Notes: a model not told the origin generated them from the letters alone. DNA of 64,000 nt from Blautia sp. (GCA_022769545.1 JALEJS010000024.1:186001-250000); one strand, 5' to 3'. Counted from the first letter of the stretch, positions 7,646 through 16,682 are shown. Numbers and translations: made by a program.

Positions 7646-8884
7646 TTATTTTAATCCTCTGGAATGAAAAGCATCCAGAAGCAGATTCATATCCGGCTCA
7701 ATGGCCAGCGGCTCTCCTGCCGCCTTCATGGCATTTGCCACATCCTTCAGACCGCTGCCCGTAACGACACTTACCACCGACGCGTCTGCCGGGATCAGCC
7801 CCTGCGCAATTGCTTTTTTCACACCGGCGGTTCCTGTCGCGCCTGCCGGCTCCGCAAACACACCTGCACTTCCGAGAAGCTTCATCGCTTCCAGAATTTC
7901 CTCATCTGAAACATTCACAGGAACTCCGTCAGACTCCCGGATCGCATTTAAAGCCTTGTCCGGATTTCTCGGAACACCTACTGCGATGCTGTCCGCCAGC
8001 GTATTCTCCTCCATCGGGGTCCAGGGCTGATTCTCCATAATGGAACGGTTCAGCGGGCAGCAGCCCTCGGCCTGAACACTGATGATCCTCGGAAGACGGT
8101 CGATCATCCCCGTCTCATAAAGATCCTTCAGTCCTTTCCACAGTCCTCCGATGGTACATCCGTCTCCCACGGAAATGGCAATATAATCCGGCATCTCCCA
8201 GTTCATCTGCTCTGCGATTTCCAGAGCTACCGTCTTTTTCCCTTCCATCAGATATGGATTGATCGCGGCATTCCGGTTATACCATCCCCAGCGGTCAATT
8301 GCCTGTGCAGACAATTCAAAGGTATCCTCATAGGATCCTTTCACACTGATTACGTTTGCGCCAAATACCATCAGCTGTGCAACCTTGCCCTTCGGTGCAC
8401 GCTCCGGCACGAAAATGTATGTCTCAAAACCGGCTGCCGCCGCATTTCCTGCCAGAGAAGACGCTGCATTTCCGGTGGATGAGCAGGCAATGGTCGTCAT
8501 GCCGGCCTCCTCCGCCTTTACCACTGCCATGGCAGACGCACGGTCTTTCAGGCTCGCCGTAGGATTGATCCCGTCGTCTTTGATATAAAGCTTACGAATG
8601 CCAAGTCTTTCTGCCAGACGGGGCGCTTCATAAAAAGGACTCATCCCCACCCGAAGCTTGTTCACCTTACTCTCACCGGTAACCGGCAGATATTCCATAT
8701 ATCTCCACATGGTATTTTCCTTACGGTCGGCAAGCTTTTTCCTGTCAATCTGTGAACGGATATAGCGGTAGTCATATTTGATATCCAGTATTCCGCCGCA
8801 TTTTTTACAGGTTGTGACGGTAGGCACCGCCTCATGCTCCGCACCACATTTGATGCAGACTGCTGAAATCACATTTTTCATCAT
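7646..8884 (-). CDS. Threonine synthase-like PLP enzyme with N-terminal zinc ribbon
   Basis: About 412 residues. An N-terminal zinc ribbon (CIKCG ... CKKCGG, residues 9-30) precedes a fold-type II PLP domain; the PLP lysine is in PTASLKDRASA near residue 110 and the phosphate-binding loop is SSTGNAASS. This is the architecture of many clostridial threonine synthases. The first of two adjacent ATGs is chosen because AGGAGG lies seven bases upstream. Its position between another PLP enzyme and DUF1015, opposite dpaL, suggests it may act on an amino-acid intermediate of purine breakdown such as diaminopropionate. True threonine synthase activity cannot be excluded, so no symbol is given. Confidence 0.75.
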   Translation of the reverse strand: MMKNVISAVCIKCGAEHEAVPTVTTCKKCGGILDIKYDYRYIRSQIDRKKLADRKENTMWRYMEYLPVTGESKVNKLRVGMSPFYEAPRLAERLGIRKLYIKDDGINPTASLKDRASAMAVVKAEEAGMTTIACSSTGNAASSLAGNAAAAGFETYIFVPERAPKGKVAQLMVFGANVISVKGSYEDTFELSAQAIDRWGWYNRNAAINPYLMEGKKTVALEIAEQMNWEMPDYIAISVGDGCTIGGLWKGLKDLYETGMIDRLPRIISVQAEGCCPLNRSIMENQPWTPMEENTLADSIAVGVPRNPDKALNAIRESDGVPVNVSDEEILEAMKLLGSAGVFAEPAGATGTAGVKKAIAQGLIPADASVVSVVTGSGLKDVANAMKAAGEPLAIEPDMNLLLDAFHSRGLK

Positions 8885-8903
8885 AGCAAATCCTCCTGAT
8901 AAG

Positions 8904-8932
8904 CCAAAAGGACATGAGAACATGTCCTTTGG
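8904..8932 (-). promoter_or_regulatory. Intercistronic hairpin between two PLP-enzyme genes
   Basis: A 12-bp stem (CCAAAGGACATG with CATGTCCTTTTGG, one bulge) lies in the gap before the threonine synthase-like gene, followed on the minus strand by only TTTTGG. It is either a weak terminator or an mRNA-stability element that sets the relative levels of the two enzymes. Confidence 0.45.
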
Positions 8933-8950
8933 TCTTGCATTTCTGTTTGA

Positions 8951-10426
8951 TTAAAGAGCTGCCAGAACTCCGGTGCGCTCATTAAATTCTTCAATCAGTT
9001 TGTCAATATCCGCTGCTTCACGGGCTGCCGCATTCCATGTATTCTCCACATTATACCACAGATCGTTCAGTTCGCCAACGGTTCTTCCCTGCTGTTCTAC
9101 CCATGTATAATATTTCAGGTTATGAATTCTCTTTCTGTCAAGGTATGTCAGTTCCTGCATATGATCGGTCTTGATGGAACGGATATGTGTATGATAATCC
9201 ACTGCAGCCATCACCGGAGTATATTCGCCGGTCTCCTCGCGAAGCTCCTGAATTCTGGAACCATACATTACCGCAGAATCTGTCATAACCGTAGCGATCA
9301 CATCGTGCTCTGTCAGTTCATAGTATTTCGCCATCTTAATCGCACAGAGCATATTGGCAATGCCGGAAATACCAAAGTAATCCAGGCTGTCCACAAGAGC
9401 CGGATCCACACCCATCTCTTTTTTCAGGTACTCTCTTCCAAGAGGCTCATTGAAGAAACGGATCAGTCTCTGGGAATCTTCATCATCAATGTCGATCACC
9501 AGGTCCGTATTTTTTACATTGTGGATCCACGGAACATGCTTGTCTCCGATTCCCTCAATGCGGTGATCTCCAAATCCATTGTCAAGAAGGGTGGAACACT
9601 GCAGCGCCTCACCAACGCCCAGTTTTGCGGCAGGGTATCTGTCTTTCAGATAATCACCGGCTGCCATGGTTCCTGCAGAACCGGATGTGAATACCGCACC
9701 TGCAAAACGGTCTCCTTCCTGCTTCATATCTTCAAATGCATCTGCAATGGCACTTCCGGTTACATTGTAATGCCACATATAGTTGCCCATTTCCTCAAAC
9801 TGGTTAAAGATCATCACATCGTCACACGTATTGCGAAGCTCCCAGGTCTTATCAAAAATCTCTTTCACATTGCTCTCACATCCCGGTGTGGCAATCACCT
9901 CTCCCGCTATTTTGGAAAGCCAGTCAAAACGCTCCTGACTCATTCCCTGAGGAAGAATGGCAACGGATTTACATCCCAGAAGCTTGGAATTAAATGCACC
10001 GCCACGGCAGAAGTTTCCGGTGGACGGCCATACCGCACGGTCTTTTGTGGCATCAAACTGTCCGGTAATCAGACGCGGTGCCAGACATCCGAAAGAAGCA
10101 CCCACCTTATGACATCCGGTCGGGAACCATTTTCCGATCATGCAGATGATTTTTGCCTTTACGCCGGTCAGCTCGGAAGGAAGAACAATATAATTGCTCT
10201 TTCCGTAAAGTCCGCCGCTCTCCTTCTGTTCGTTTTTCCACGAAATACGAAACAGATTCAGCGGATTTACATCCCAGAGTCCCACACTCTTCAGCTGCTC
10301 CTTGACTTTCTCCGGGATCTTATCCGGATCCTTCATCTGCGCAATCGTCGGGATGATAATACCGTTTTCCTTTGCCTTCTGAATATTATGTTCCAGTCCC
10401 TCTTCTTTTCTGGTTAAATCAATCAT
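8951..10426 (-). CDS. Fold-type II PLP-dependent enzyme of unknown substrate
   Basis: A 491-residue member of the tryptophan synthase beta/cysteine synthase superfamily. The probable PLP lysine is in FPTGCHKVGASFG near residue 105, with a glycine-rich phosphate loop at FTSGSAGTMAAG. It is longer than cysteine synthases, and I cannot assign a substrate. The chosen ATG lies seven bases behind GGAGG; the frame extends upstream without a ribosome site. It heads a three-gene transcript (this gene, threonine synthase-like, DUF1015) whose promoter is interleaved with that of the divergent dpaL gene, which argues for a role in the same pathway. Confidence 0.75.
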   Translation of the reverse strand: MIDLTRKEEGLEHNIQKAKENGIIIPTIAQMKDPDKIPEKVKEQLKSVGLWDVNPLNLFRISWKNEQKESGGLYGKSNYIVLPSELTGVKAKIICMIGKWFPTGCHKVGASFGCLAPRLITGQFDATKDRAVWPSTGNFCRGGAFNSKLLGCKSVAILPQGMSQERFDWLSKIAGEVIATPGCESNVKEIFDKTWELRNTCDDVMIFNQFEEMGNYMWHYNVTGSAIADAFEDMKQEGDRFAGAVFTSGSAGTMAAGDYLKDRYPAAKLGVGEALQCSTLLDNGFGDHRIEGIGDKHVPWIHNVKNTDLVIDIDDEDSQRLIRFFNEPLGREYLKKEMGVDPALVDSLDYFGISGIANMLCAIKMAKYYELTEHDVIATVMTDSAVMYGSRIQELREETGEYTPVMAAVDYHTHIRSIKTDHMQELTYLDRKRIHNLKYYTWVEQQGRTVGELNDLWYNVENTWNAAAREAADIDKLIEEFNERTGVLAAL

Positions 10427-10508
10427 CGCGAATCCTCCAATTCCTGCATAGAATAATCTTCTGTGCTCTGCCTGCCGGCGAAACACATTTGTCTGCTGAA
10501 CTACATAC

Positions 10509-10537
10509 ATTCTACCATATAAAAAATGAAAGAACAA
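10509..10537 (-). promoter_or_regulatory. Promoter of the PLP-enzyme operon
   Basis: TTGTTC, 17-bp spacer, TAGAAT on the minus strand, about 80 bp before the start codon. The dpaL operator boxes lie immediately upstream of its -35, so one protein bound there could influence both directions. Confidence 0.6.
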
Positions 10538-10547
10538 CTTATATTTA

Positions 10548-10617
10548 GCAAAATTATTTTAGTTACCTAAAAAAATTTAGTATTCACTATTGCATTTTCC
10601 CGGACATGTGATAATAT
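10548..10617 (+). promoter_or_regulatory. dpaL promoter with upstream operator boxes
   Basis: TTGCAT (10590-10595), 16-bp spacer, TAATAT (10612-10617). The box CCTAAAAAAATTTAG begins at 10566, exactly 24 bp upstream of the -35, and CTATTG leads into the -35 as at ygeY and ssnA. A weaker copy (GCAAAATTATTTT) begins 18 bp further upstream. The box is a near-palindrome, CTAAA-N4-TTTAG. Confidence 0.65.
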
Positions 10618-10672
10618 AGATGTATAACAAACTTTTTGTATTAAAACCAAAATTTTTAAGGAGGTTTTTTTC

Positions 10673-11899
10673 ATGTCAGAAGAATTGAAATGGGCACTCA
10701 ATAAAATGCCGAAAACCGATGACCGGTACCTGAATATCATGTCCCGGGAGAATGTGGTAAAAGCAAACAATTTCCACAGAAGCTTTCCGCAGTACAGTGT
10801 GACACCATTACATAAACTTTCCAGAATGGCTGACTACCTTGGAATCCGAAATCTTTACGTCAAAGACGAAGCATACCGCTTCAATCTGAACGCCTTCAAG
10901 GTTCTGGGCGGCTCCTATGCCATCGGAAGATTTATCGCCAAACAGCTGAACAAGGACATTTCCGAGCTGCCGTACAATGTTCTTTCCTCTGATAAGCTTC
11001 GTCAGGAATTCGGCCAGGCGACATTCTTTACTGCAACAGACGGAAACCATGGAAGAGGCGTTGCATGGGCTGCAAACAAGCTTGGACAGAAAGCCGTTGT
11101 CCGCATGCCAAAGGGAACCACTCAGACCCGCCTGAAAAACATCGAAAAAGAAAATGCAGTGGTCACCATTGAAGATATGAATTACGATGACTGTGTACGG
11201 CTTGCCGCAAAAGAAGCAGCTGAAACGCCCAACGGTGTCATGGTACAGGACACTGCCTGGGACGGTTACGAGGAAATCCCTACCTGGATCATGCAGGGAT
11301 ACGGAACACTGGCACTGGAGGCATCCAGACAGGTCATCGCCGACGGCTGCGAATGTCCGACCCACATCTTTGTCCAGGCCGGTGTGGGATCTCTGGCTGG
11401 TGCTGTGATCGGCTATTTCGCCAATAAATATCCGGACAATCCTCCCATCATGTGTGTGGTGGAAGCACAGGCTGCAGACTGTCTGTACCGGTCCTGTGTG
11501 GAACAGAAGCGTGTAAATGTGGGCGGAGATATGCAGACGATCATGGCAGGACTTGCCTGCGGAGAATCCAATACCATCTCCTGGGACATCCTGCAGAATC
11601 ATGCCGCTGCATTCTTCTCCTGTCCGGACTGGATGAGCGCAAAAGGAACCCGCATGTATGGCGTTCCTCTGGCCGGTGATCCTACCGTGATCTCCGGAGA
11701 ATCCGGTTCGGTTACCATGGGACTTCTCGCCTGCCTTTTCCGTGACAAAGAGAAATACGCAGATATCCGGGAAGCGATCCACCTGGACGAAAATTCCGAA
11801 GTGCTTCTGATCTCCACCGAAGGAAACACGGATCCGATCCGTTTCCGCGAGATCGTCTGGGACGGACTGTACGGAATGAATAAGACAAACGTAAAATAA
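10673..11899 (+). CDS. dpaL: 2,3-diaminopropionate ammonia-lyase
   Basis: PLP enzyme (E. coli ygeX) that converts 2,3-diaminopropionate into pyruvate and two ammonia. The PLP lysine is Lys76 in LNAFKVLGGSYA, the substrate loop is ATDGNHGRGVA near residue 120, and 408 residues matches the family. The start is an ATG eight bases behind AAGGAGG. In purine clusters it is the last carbon-releasing step, and pyruvate can then enter nifJ. It has its own promoter with the shared operator box and ends in a strong terminator, so it is transcribed alone on the plus strand. Confidence 0.95.
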   Translation: MSEELKWALNKMPKTDDRYLNIMSRENVVKANNFHRSFPQYSVTPLHKLSRMADYLGIRNLYVKDEAYRFNLNAFKVLGGSYAIGRFIAKQLNKDISELPYNVLSSDKLRQEFGQATFFTATDGNHGRGVAWAANKLGQKAVVRMPKGTTQTRLKNIEKENAVVTIEDMNYDDCVRLAAKEAAETPNGVMVQDTAWDGYEEIPTWIMQGYGTLALEASRQVIADGCECPTHIFVQAGVGSLAGAVIGYFANKYPDNPPIMCVVEAQAADCLYRSCVEQKRVNVGGDMQTIMAGLACGESNTISWDILQNHAAAFFSCPDWMSAKGTRMYGVPLAGDPTVISGESGSVTMGLLACLFRDKEKYADIREAIHLDENSEVLLISTEGNTDPIRFREIVWDGLYGMNKTNVK

Positions 11900-11919
11900 T
11901 CAGCCATACAGACTCCGAA

Positions 11920-11971
11920 AAAAGACCGAAAGGTTCCGGCGAATCGTACACCGGAGCTTTTCGGTCCTTTT
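11920..11971. terminator. Bidirectional terminator between dpaL and the half-length DUF1015 gene
   Basis: A long stem of about 20 bp with minor mismatches (AAAAGACCGAAAGG ... CCTTTTCGGTC-type pairing around an 11-base loop), bounded by A- and T-runs. It serves both convergent genes. Confidence 0.85.
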
Positions 11972-11982
11972 AATTTCTGAAA

Positions 11983-12483
11983 TCATTGTATACAGCAGGT
12001 TCTGACAGGCAGCGTCAGTCCATTTTCCTGAATTTCCCTAAGCTGCTCCCTGGACGGCGGATAAAGGACAAACAATGCCCCGCCGCTTTTATCCGCAATC
12101 TGCTGCATCTGTTCGAGTGTCACGGAATTGTCCATGAGAAAAATCCGTTCATCCGTCAGCGGATCGGTAATCCCCAGAACAGGACGCATCACTTTATCCT
12201 GCAGAATCGTCACGTCCAGGGCATCCAGAAGCGTTTTCCCTTCGTAAACATCCGGGTATGCCTTCAGATGATACCAGTGCCCCAGCAGATACAGACCAAA
12301 GCAGTGCGGTTCCACCGGTCTGCAAACAAATCCCGGAGGCATTCCCATCACCTCAAAATGAAATTTCAGGCTTCCCACAAACGCCTGCTCAGAAAGACCA
12401 TTCAGATCCCGTACAATTCTGTGACAGGGCAGAATCTTTCCGGAGCTCTTCTTCTCCATGCCAACATCCCTCATTTCTTCCAA
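11983..12483 (-). CDS. DUF1015 C-terminal half, stand-alone paralogue
   Basis: A 166-residue frame that aligns only to the C-terminal part of the full-length DUF1015 protein at 6379-7623 (shared blocks NRVVHDLNG / HRIVRDLNG, then LDVSILQ / LDVTILQ and LGIEDP / LGITDP). The central ADGHHRA motif and everything N-terminal are missing. The frame is uninterrupted and begins at a TTG nine bases behind GAGGAG, so it may be expressed. It could be a partner subunit, a regulator, or the preserved stump of a second DUF1015 gene. It is inserted on the minus strand between dpaL and ygeY. Confidence 0.6.
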   Translation of the reverse strand: MEEMRDVGMEKKSSGKILPCHRIVRDLNGLSEQAFVGSLKFHFEVMGMPPGFVCRPVEPHCFGLYLLGHWYHLKAYPDVYEGKTLLDALDVTILQDKVMRPVLGITDPLTDERIFLMDNSVTLEQMQQIADKSGGALFVLYPPSREQLREIQENGLTLPVRTCCIQ

Positions 12484-12550
12484 TTCTCAACGCTCCTCTT
12501 TTCAAAATCTTCGGATTATTCTATCACATTCCACCTGTCTTTACAATCTT

Positions 12551-12622
12551 CCTAAATATTTTTTGAAAAACCTAAATATTTTTGTATTTTCCTATTGCAA
12601 ATTGCAGGAAATATGGTATGAT
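12551..12622 (+). promoter_or_regulatory. ygeY-ygeW promoter with two operator boxes
   Basis: TTGCAA (12595-12600), 16-bp spacer, TATGAT (12617-12622). Two copies of CCTAAATATTTTT begin at 12551 and 12571, exactly 20 bp apart, and the nearer one is exactly 24 bp upstream of the -35, as at dpaL and ssnA. Confidence 0.65.
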
Positions 12623-12685
12623 AGAATCAGAAACAAAGAAATGCTGAATTGTTATCAGATATATTTTTAAGGGAGGTATTATTTC

Positions 12686-14002
12686 ATGGATTACAACAAA
12701 ATCAATGAAGCAGCAAAAGGTTATGAAGCAGATATGACCAGGTTTCTCCGCGACCTGGTTCTGATTCCCGGCGAAAGCTGTGATGAGAAAGGTCACATCA
12801 TGAGAATCAAAGAAGAAATGGAAAAAGTCGGCTTTGACAAAGTGGAAATCGACGGAATGGGCAATGTTCTCGGATATATGGGAACCGGCAAAACTCTTAT
12901 CGCCTTCGACGCTCACATTGACAATGTCGGCATTGGAAATATTAACAACTGGGAATTTGATCCGTACAAGGGTTACGAAAACGACGAGGAAATCGGCGGC
13001 CGCGGAACTTCCGATCAGATGGGCGGCATCGTATCCGCAGTGTACGGCGCAAAAATCATGAAAGACCTCGGTCTTCTCACCGATGAGTACCAGGTACTGG
13101 TAACCGGTACCGTTCAGGAGGAAGACTGTGACGGTCTGTGCTGGCAGTACATCATCAAGGAAGATGGTGTCCGTCCTGAATTTGTTGTATCCACAGAGCC
13201 TACCGACGGCGGTATCTACCGCGGACATCGCGGACGTATGGAGATCCGTGTGGATGTAAAAGGTATCTCCTGCCACGGCTCCGCACCGGAACGTGGTGAC
13301 AACGCCATCTACAAAATGGCTGACATTCTCCAGGACGTAAGAGCCCTGAATGAAAATGATGCGGCTGATGAGACAGAAATCAAGGGTCTTGTCAAAATGC
13401 TGGACAAAAAATACAATCCGGAATGGGAAGAGGCAAATTTCCTTGGCCGCGGAACCGTTACGGTATCCGAGATTTTCTACACTTCTCCGAGCCGCTGTGC
13501 TGTCGCAGACTCCTGTGCGATCTCTCTTGACCGTCGTATGACTGCCGGAGAAACATGGGAGAGCTGTCTGGATGAAATCCGTGCACTTCCGGCTGTAAAG
13601 AAATACGGAGATGACGTTGTTGTATCCATGTATCAGTATGAGCGTCCGGCCTGGACCGGTCTGGTTTACCCCATCGAATGCTACTTCCCCACATGGGTGA
13701 TTTCCAAAGATGACGTCATCACACAGTCTCTGGAAGAAGTACATAAAAATCTCTACGGTGACAGTCGTGTAGGAAACGCAGAGACCGAGGCTATGCGTAA
13801 GGCACGCCCGCTTACCGACAAGTGGACCTTCTCCACAAACGGTGTAACGATCATGGGAAGAAACGGAATCAAATGTATCGGTTTCGGACCGGGTGCAGAA
13901 GCTCAGGCACATGCTCCGAACGAAAAGACATGGAAGATCGACCTGGTTCGCTGCGCTGCCATCTATGCCGCTCTTCCGACCGTATACTGCAAAAACAAAT
14001 AA
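12686..14002 (+). CDS. ygeY: YgeY-type M20 family metallohydrolase
   Basis: A 438-residue zinc-dependent M20 amidohydrolase/deacylase. The metal-binding motif is FDAHIDNVG near residue 75 with [11 protein letters not shown] following; a dimerisation-domain motif [13 protein letters not shown] ... CHGSAPERG lies near residue 180-205 and the last metal ligand is in EAQAHAPNE. In purine clusters YgeY is proposed to hydrolyse a ureido (carbamoylated) diaminopropionate intermediate. The start is an ATG behind GGGAGG. It is followed 48 bp later by ygeW in one transcript. Confidence 0.92.
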   Translation: MDYNKINEAAKGYEADMTRFLRDLVLIPGESCDEKGHIMRIKEEMEKVGFDKVEIDGMGNVLGYMGTGKTLIAFDAHIDNVGIGNINNWEFDPYKGYENDEEIGGRGTSDQMGGIVSAVYGAKIMKDLGLLTDEYQVLVTGTVQEEDCDGLCWQYIIKEDGVRPEFVVSTEPTDGGIYRGHRGRMEIRVDVKGISCHGSAPERGDNAIYKMADILQDVRALNENDAADETEIKGLVKMLDKKYNPEWEEANFLGRGTVTVSEIFYTSPSRCAVADSCAISLDRRMTAGETWESCLDEIRALPAVKKYGDDVVVSMYQYERPAWTGLVYPIECYFPTWVISKDDVITQSLEEVHKNLYGDSRVGNAETEAMRKARPLTDKWTFSTNGVTIMGRNGIKCIGFGPGAEAQAHAPNEKTWKIDLVRCAAIYAALPTVYCKNK

Positions 14003-14050
14003 AACAAATTTCAGAATTCAAAACAAAGCCAAAATAAGGAGAAAACCATT

Positions 14051-15244
14051 ATGAAATGTTTACAGGATTATATCGACAAGCTGAACAGCCTGAACTTTAA
14101 AGAAATGTACAACAACGACTTCTTCTGGACCTGGGACAAAACCGATGAGGAGCTGGAAGCTGTGTTTACTGTGGCTGATGCCCTTCGCTTTATGAGAGAA
14201 AACAACATCTCCACAAAAGTATTCGAGAGCGGTCTTGGAATTTCCATCTTCCGTGACAATTCCACCCGTACCCGTTTTTCCTTTGCTTCCGCATGTAACC
14301 TTCTTGGTCTGGAAGTACAGGATCTGGACGAAAAGAAATCTCAGATCGCACACGGTGAGACCGTTCGTGAGACAGCAAACATGGTTTCCTTCATGGCTGA
14401 TGTCATCGGTATCCGTGACGATATGTATATCGGAAAAGGACACGCCTATCAGAAAGAATTCATGGATGCGGTTACCGAGGGCAACAAGGACGGAATTCTA
14501 GAGCAGAGACCGACTCTGGTAAATCTGCAGTGTGATGTGGACCATCCGACACAGTGTATGGCTGATATGCTCCACATCATTCACGAATTCGGCGGCGTAG
14601 AAAATCTGAAAGGCAAAAAACTTGCCATGACATGGGCATATTCTCCTTCCTACGGAAAACCGCTCTCCGTTCCGCAGGGCGTCATCGGTCTAATGACACG
14701 TTTCGGAATGGATGTCGTTCTGGCTCATCCGGAAGGATATGACGTGATGCCGGAAATCGAAGAAATCGCCAAGAAGAACGCTGCTGCTACCGGCGGATCC
14801 TTCACCAAGACCAACAGCATGGAAGAAGCCTTCAAGGATGCTGACATCGTTTATCCGAAGAGCTGGGCTCCCTTCGCTGCCATGGAAAAACGTACCAACC
14901 TTTATGGCGAAGGTGATTTCGACGGAATCGACAAGCTGGAAAAAGAGCTGCTGGCACAGAATGCACAGCACAAGGACTGGGCTTGTACCGAAGAACTTAT
15001 GAAGACTACAAAGGACGGAAAAGCCCTTTATCTGCACTGCCTGCCGGCTGACATCTCCGGCGTAAGCTGTGAGACCGGTGAAGTAGACGCTTCTGTATTT
15101 GACCGTTACAGAATTCCGCTTTACAAAGAAGCCAGCTTCAAACCATACATCATCGCAGCCATGATCATGCTTTCCAAATTTGAAAATCCTCAGGACATCC
15201 TGAAAAAACTGGAAGTAAAAGCTGCTCCGAGAATCTTGAAATAG
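14051..15244 (+). CDS. ygeW: YgeW knotted carbamoyltransferase
   Basis: A 397-residue member of the aspartate/ornithine carbamoyltransferase family. The carbamoyl-phosphate loop is DNSTRTRFSF near residue 75, a second phosphate site HPTQ appears in CDVDHPTQCMAD, and the family signature HCLPAD lies near residue 335. The physiological direction in this cluster is thought to be phosphorolysis of a ureido compound (for example a carbamoylated 2,3-diaminopropionate) to carbamoyl phosphate, which the downstream carbamate kinase can use to make ATP. It is preceded by GGAG and followed by a hairpin that separates it from carbamate kinase. Confidence 0.93.
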   Translation: MKCLQDYIDKLNSLNFKEMYNNDFFWTWDKTDEELEAVFTVADALRFMRENNISTKVFESGLGISIFRDNSTRTRFSFASACNLLGLEVQDLDEKKSQIAHGETVRETANMVSFMADVIGIRDDMYIGKGHAYQKEFMDAVTEGNKDGILEQRPTLVNLQCDVDHPTQCMADMLHIIHEFGGVENLKGKKLAMTWAYSPSYGKPLSVPQGVIGLMTRFGMDVVLAHPEGYDVMPEIEEIAKKNAAATGGSFTKTNSMEEAFKDADIVYPKSWAPFAAMEKRTNLYGEGDFDGIDKLEKELLAQNAQHKDWACTEELMKTTKDGKALYLHCLPADISGVSCETGEVDASVFDRYRIPLYKEASFKPYIIAAMIMLSKFENPQDILKKLEVKAAPRILK

Positions 15245-15255
15245 TATTATCATTC

Positions 15256-15286
15256 AAAGGGGGCTGTATCACCTACAGCCTCCTTT
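15256..15286 (+). terminator. Terminator-like hairpin between ygeW and carbamate kinase
   Basis: A 13-bp stem (AAAGGGGGCTGTA with TACAGCCTCCTTT, one G-T wobble, five-base loop) followed by TTGTATTT. I see no promoter between it and the next gene, so it probably acts as a leaky terminator that lowers carbamate kinase expression relative to ygeW. Confidence 0.7.
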
Positions 15287-15308
15287 TGTATTTACAGGAG
15301 GTTTTGTG

Positions 15309-16253
15309 ATGTTTACCAGAAAAAGAATTGTCATTGCACTGGGCGGCAACGCATTGGGAAATACCCTTCCGGAACAGATGATCGCCGTGAAATCTACTGC
15401 CAAAGCGCTGTGTGACCTGATTGAAGAAGGTCATCAGGTTGTCGTCGTTCACGGAAATGGTCCGCAGGTTGGAATGATCAACAATGCCATGGCTGCTCTT
15501 ACCAGAGAAAATCCAAACCAGCCAAATACACCGCTCTCCGTCAGTGTGGCCATGAGCCAGGCCTACATTGGCTATGACCTTCAGAACGCACTGCGGGAGG
15601 AACTGCGCAAACGCGGCTTCGTCCGCACTCCGGTGGTTACCATTGTCACACAGGTACGTGTGGATCCGGAGGATCCTGCCTTTGAGAATCCTACCAAACC
15701 GATCGGTCATTTTATGACAAAGGAAGAGGCCGAGCATGCTTCCAAGGCTTACGGCTATGTTGTCAAAGAGGATGCCGGACGGGGATACCGCCGTGTGGTT
15801 GCTTCACCGAAGCCGGTGGAGATCGTTGAACTGGATGCCATCAACAGTCTGGTGGATGCAGGAAAAATTGTCATCTGCTGCGGCGGCGGCGGAATTCCTG
15901 TCACGCTGCAGGGAGATCACCTGAAAGGGGCATCCGCCGTAATCGACAAAGATTTCGCAAGCTGTCTCCTCGCAAAACAGATCAACGCAGACATGCTGAT
16001 CATCCTCACTGCTGTGGAAAAGGTTGCCATCAATTTCGGCAAGGAAAACGAAGAATGGCTGGAGGATCTCACAGTATCTCAGGCAAAGCAGTATATCCAG
16101 GACGGCCATTTTGCCGCAGGCTCCATGCTGCCGAAGGTTCAGGCCGCTGTTGATTTTGCAGAATCCGGTGCCGGACACACCGCCCTGATCACGCTCCTTG
16201 AAAAGGCGAAAGAAGGAATCATGGGAAAAACCGGCACGAAGATTCATTTGTAG
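15309..16253 (+). CDS. arcC: Carbamate kinase
   Basis: Transfers phosphate from carbamoyl phosphate to ADP, giving ATP, ammonia and CO2. The 314-residue length is typical; ALGGNALG at the N-terminus, HGNGPQVG near residue 50 and the glycine-rich CCGGGGIPV loop near 195 are carbamate kinase hallmarks. The ATG at this position has AGGAGG seven bases upstream; a GTG one codon earlier is less likely. As the third gene after ygeY-ygeW it captures energy from the carbamoyl groups removed from the purine skeleton (E. coli yqeA is the analogue). Confidence 0.94.
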   Translation: MFTRKRIVIALGGNALGNTLPEQMIAVKSTAKALCDLIEEGHQVVVVHGNGPQVGMINNAMAALTRENPNQPNTPLSVSVAMSQAYIGYDLQNALREELRKRGFVRTPVVTIVTQVRVDPEDPAFENPTKPIGHFMTKEEAEHASKAYGYVVKEDAGRGYRRVVASPKPVEIVELDAINSLVDAGKIVICCGGGGIPVTLQGDHLKGASAVIDKDFASCLLAKQINADMLIILTAVEKVAINFGKENEEWLEDLTVSQAKQYIQDGHFAAGSMLPKVQAAVDFAESGAGHTALITLLEKAKEGIMGKTGTKIHL

Positions 16254-16300
16254 AAGAAACATCTGACAGGCTGCAATTCCTGATTTTGCCCAAAAACTGC

Positions 16301-16329
16301 TTGTCAATTCTCTCTTTCAAATGTATACT
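16301..16329 (+). promoter_or_regulatory. Strong promoter of the microcompartment gene pair
   Basis: TTGTCA, 17-bp spacer, TATACT, one of the closest sigma-A matches in the window, about 55 bp before the first shell gene. It does not carry the CCWAAA box of the dpaL, ygeY and ssnA promoters. Confidence 0.7.
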
Positions 16330-16382
16330 GTAGGTATATACAATGAAGCTTATGATGAATCATCAGGAAATGGGGAAACAAT

Positions 16383-16682
16383 ATGGCAGAAAATTATAAC
16401 GGCATGGCACTTGGGGTTTTTGAGATGGATAATCTGGTTGCCTGCTATGTTGCACTGGATGCTGCATCTAAGGCAGCAAATGTAAAAATTCAGAGTGTGG
16501 AAAGAAATCGTTTAAAAAGCGGAGCCTGCGTGAAAATCAGAGGGTCTGTATCCGATGTGAACGCAGCCATGGAGGTGGCGATCGAAACCGGAAAGCCGCT
16601 GGGCAAGCTGGTTTCTCATACCGTCATTGCCTCTCCCACTGCAGACACAGAAATCGCTGCAAAAATGACGATCAGCAAATAA
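16383..16682 (+). CDS. Bacterial microcompartment hexameric shell protein (BMC-H), copy 1
   Basis: A 99-residue single BMC domain of the PduA/EutM type. Conserved features are ALGVFEMDNLVACYVALDAA at the start, the edge lysine in SKAANVKI that tiles hexamers into sheets, the RGSVSDVNAAMEVA helix and the closing strand LVSHTVIASP. Such proteins form the facets of protein-shelled organelles that hold volatile or toxic intermediates. No pentamer (EutN/CcmL), trimer or signature aldehyde enzyme is found nearby. It is immediately followed by a second shell gene and lies inside the purine island, implying a shell around part of that pathway. Confidence 0.9.
   Translation: MAENYNGMALGVFEMDNLVACYVALDAASKAANVKIQSVERNRLKSGACVKIRGSVSDVNAAMEVAIETGKPLGKLVSHTVIASPTADTEIAAKMTISK

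Noticed and set aside
12572-13912. 446-codon open frame antisense to ygeY
   Set aside because: It mirrors the codon pattern of ygeY, has no ribosome site, and its product shows no family resemblance.
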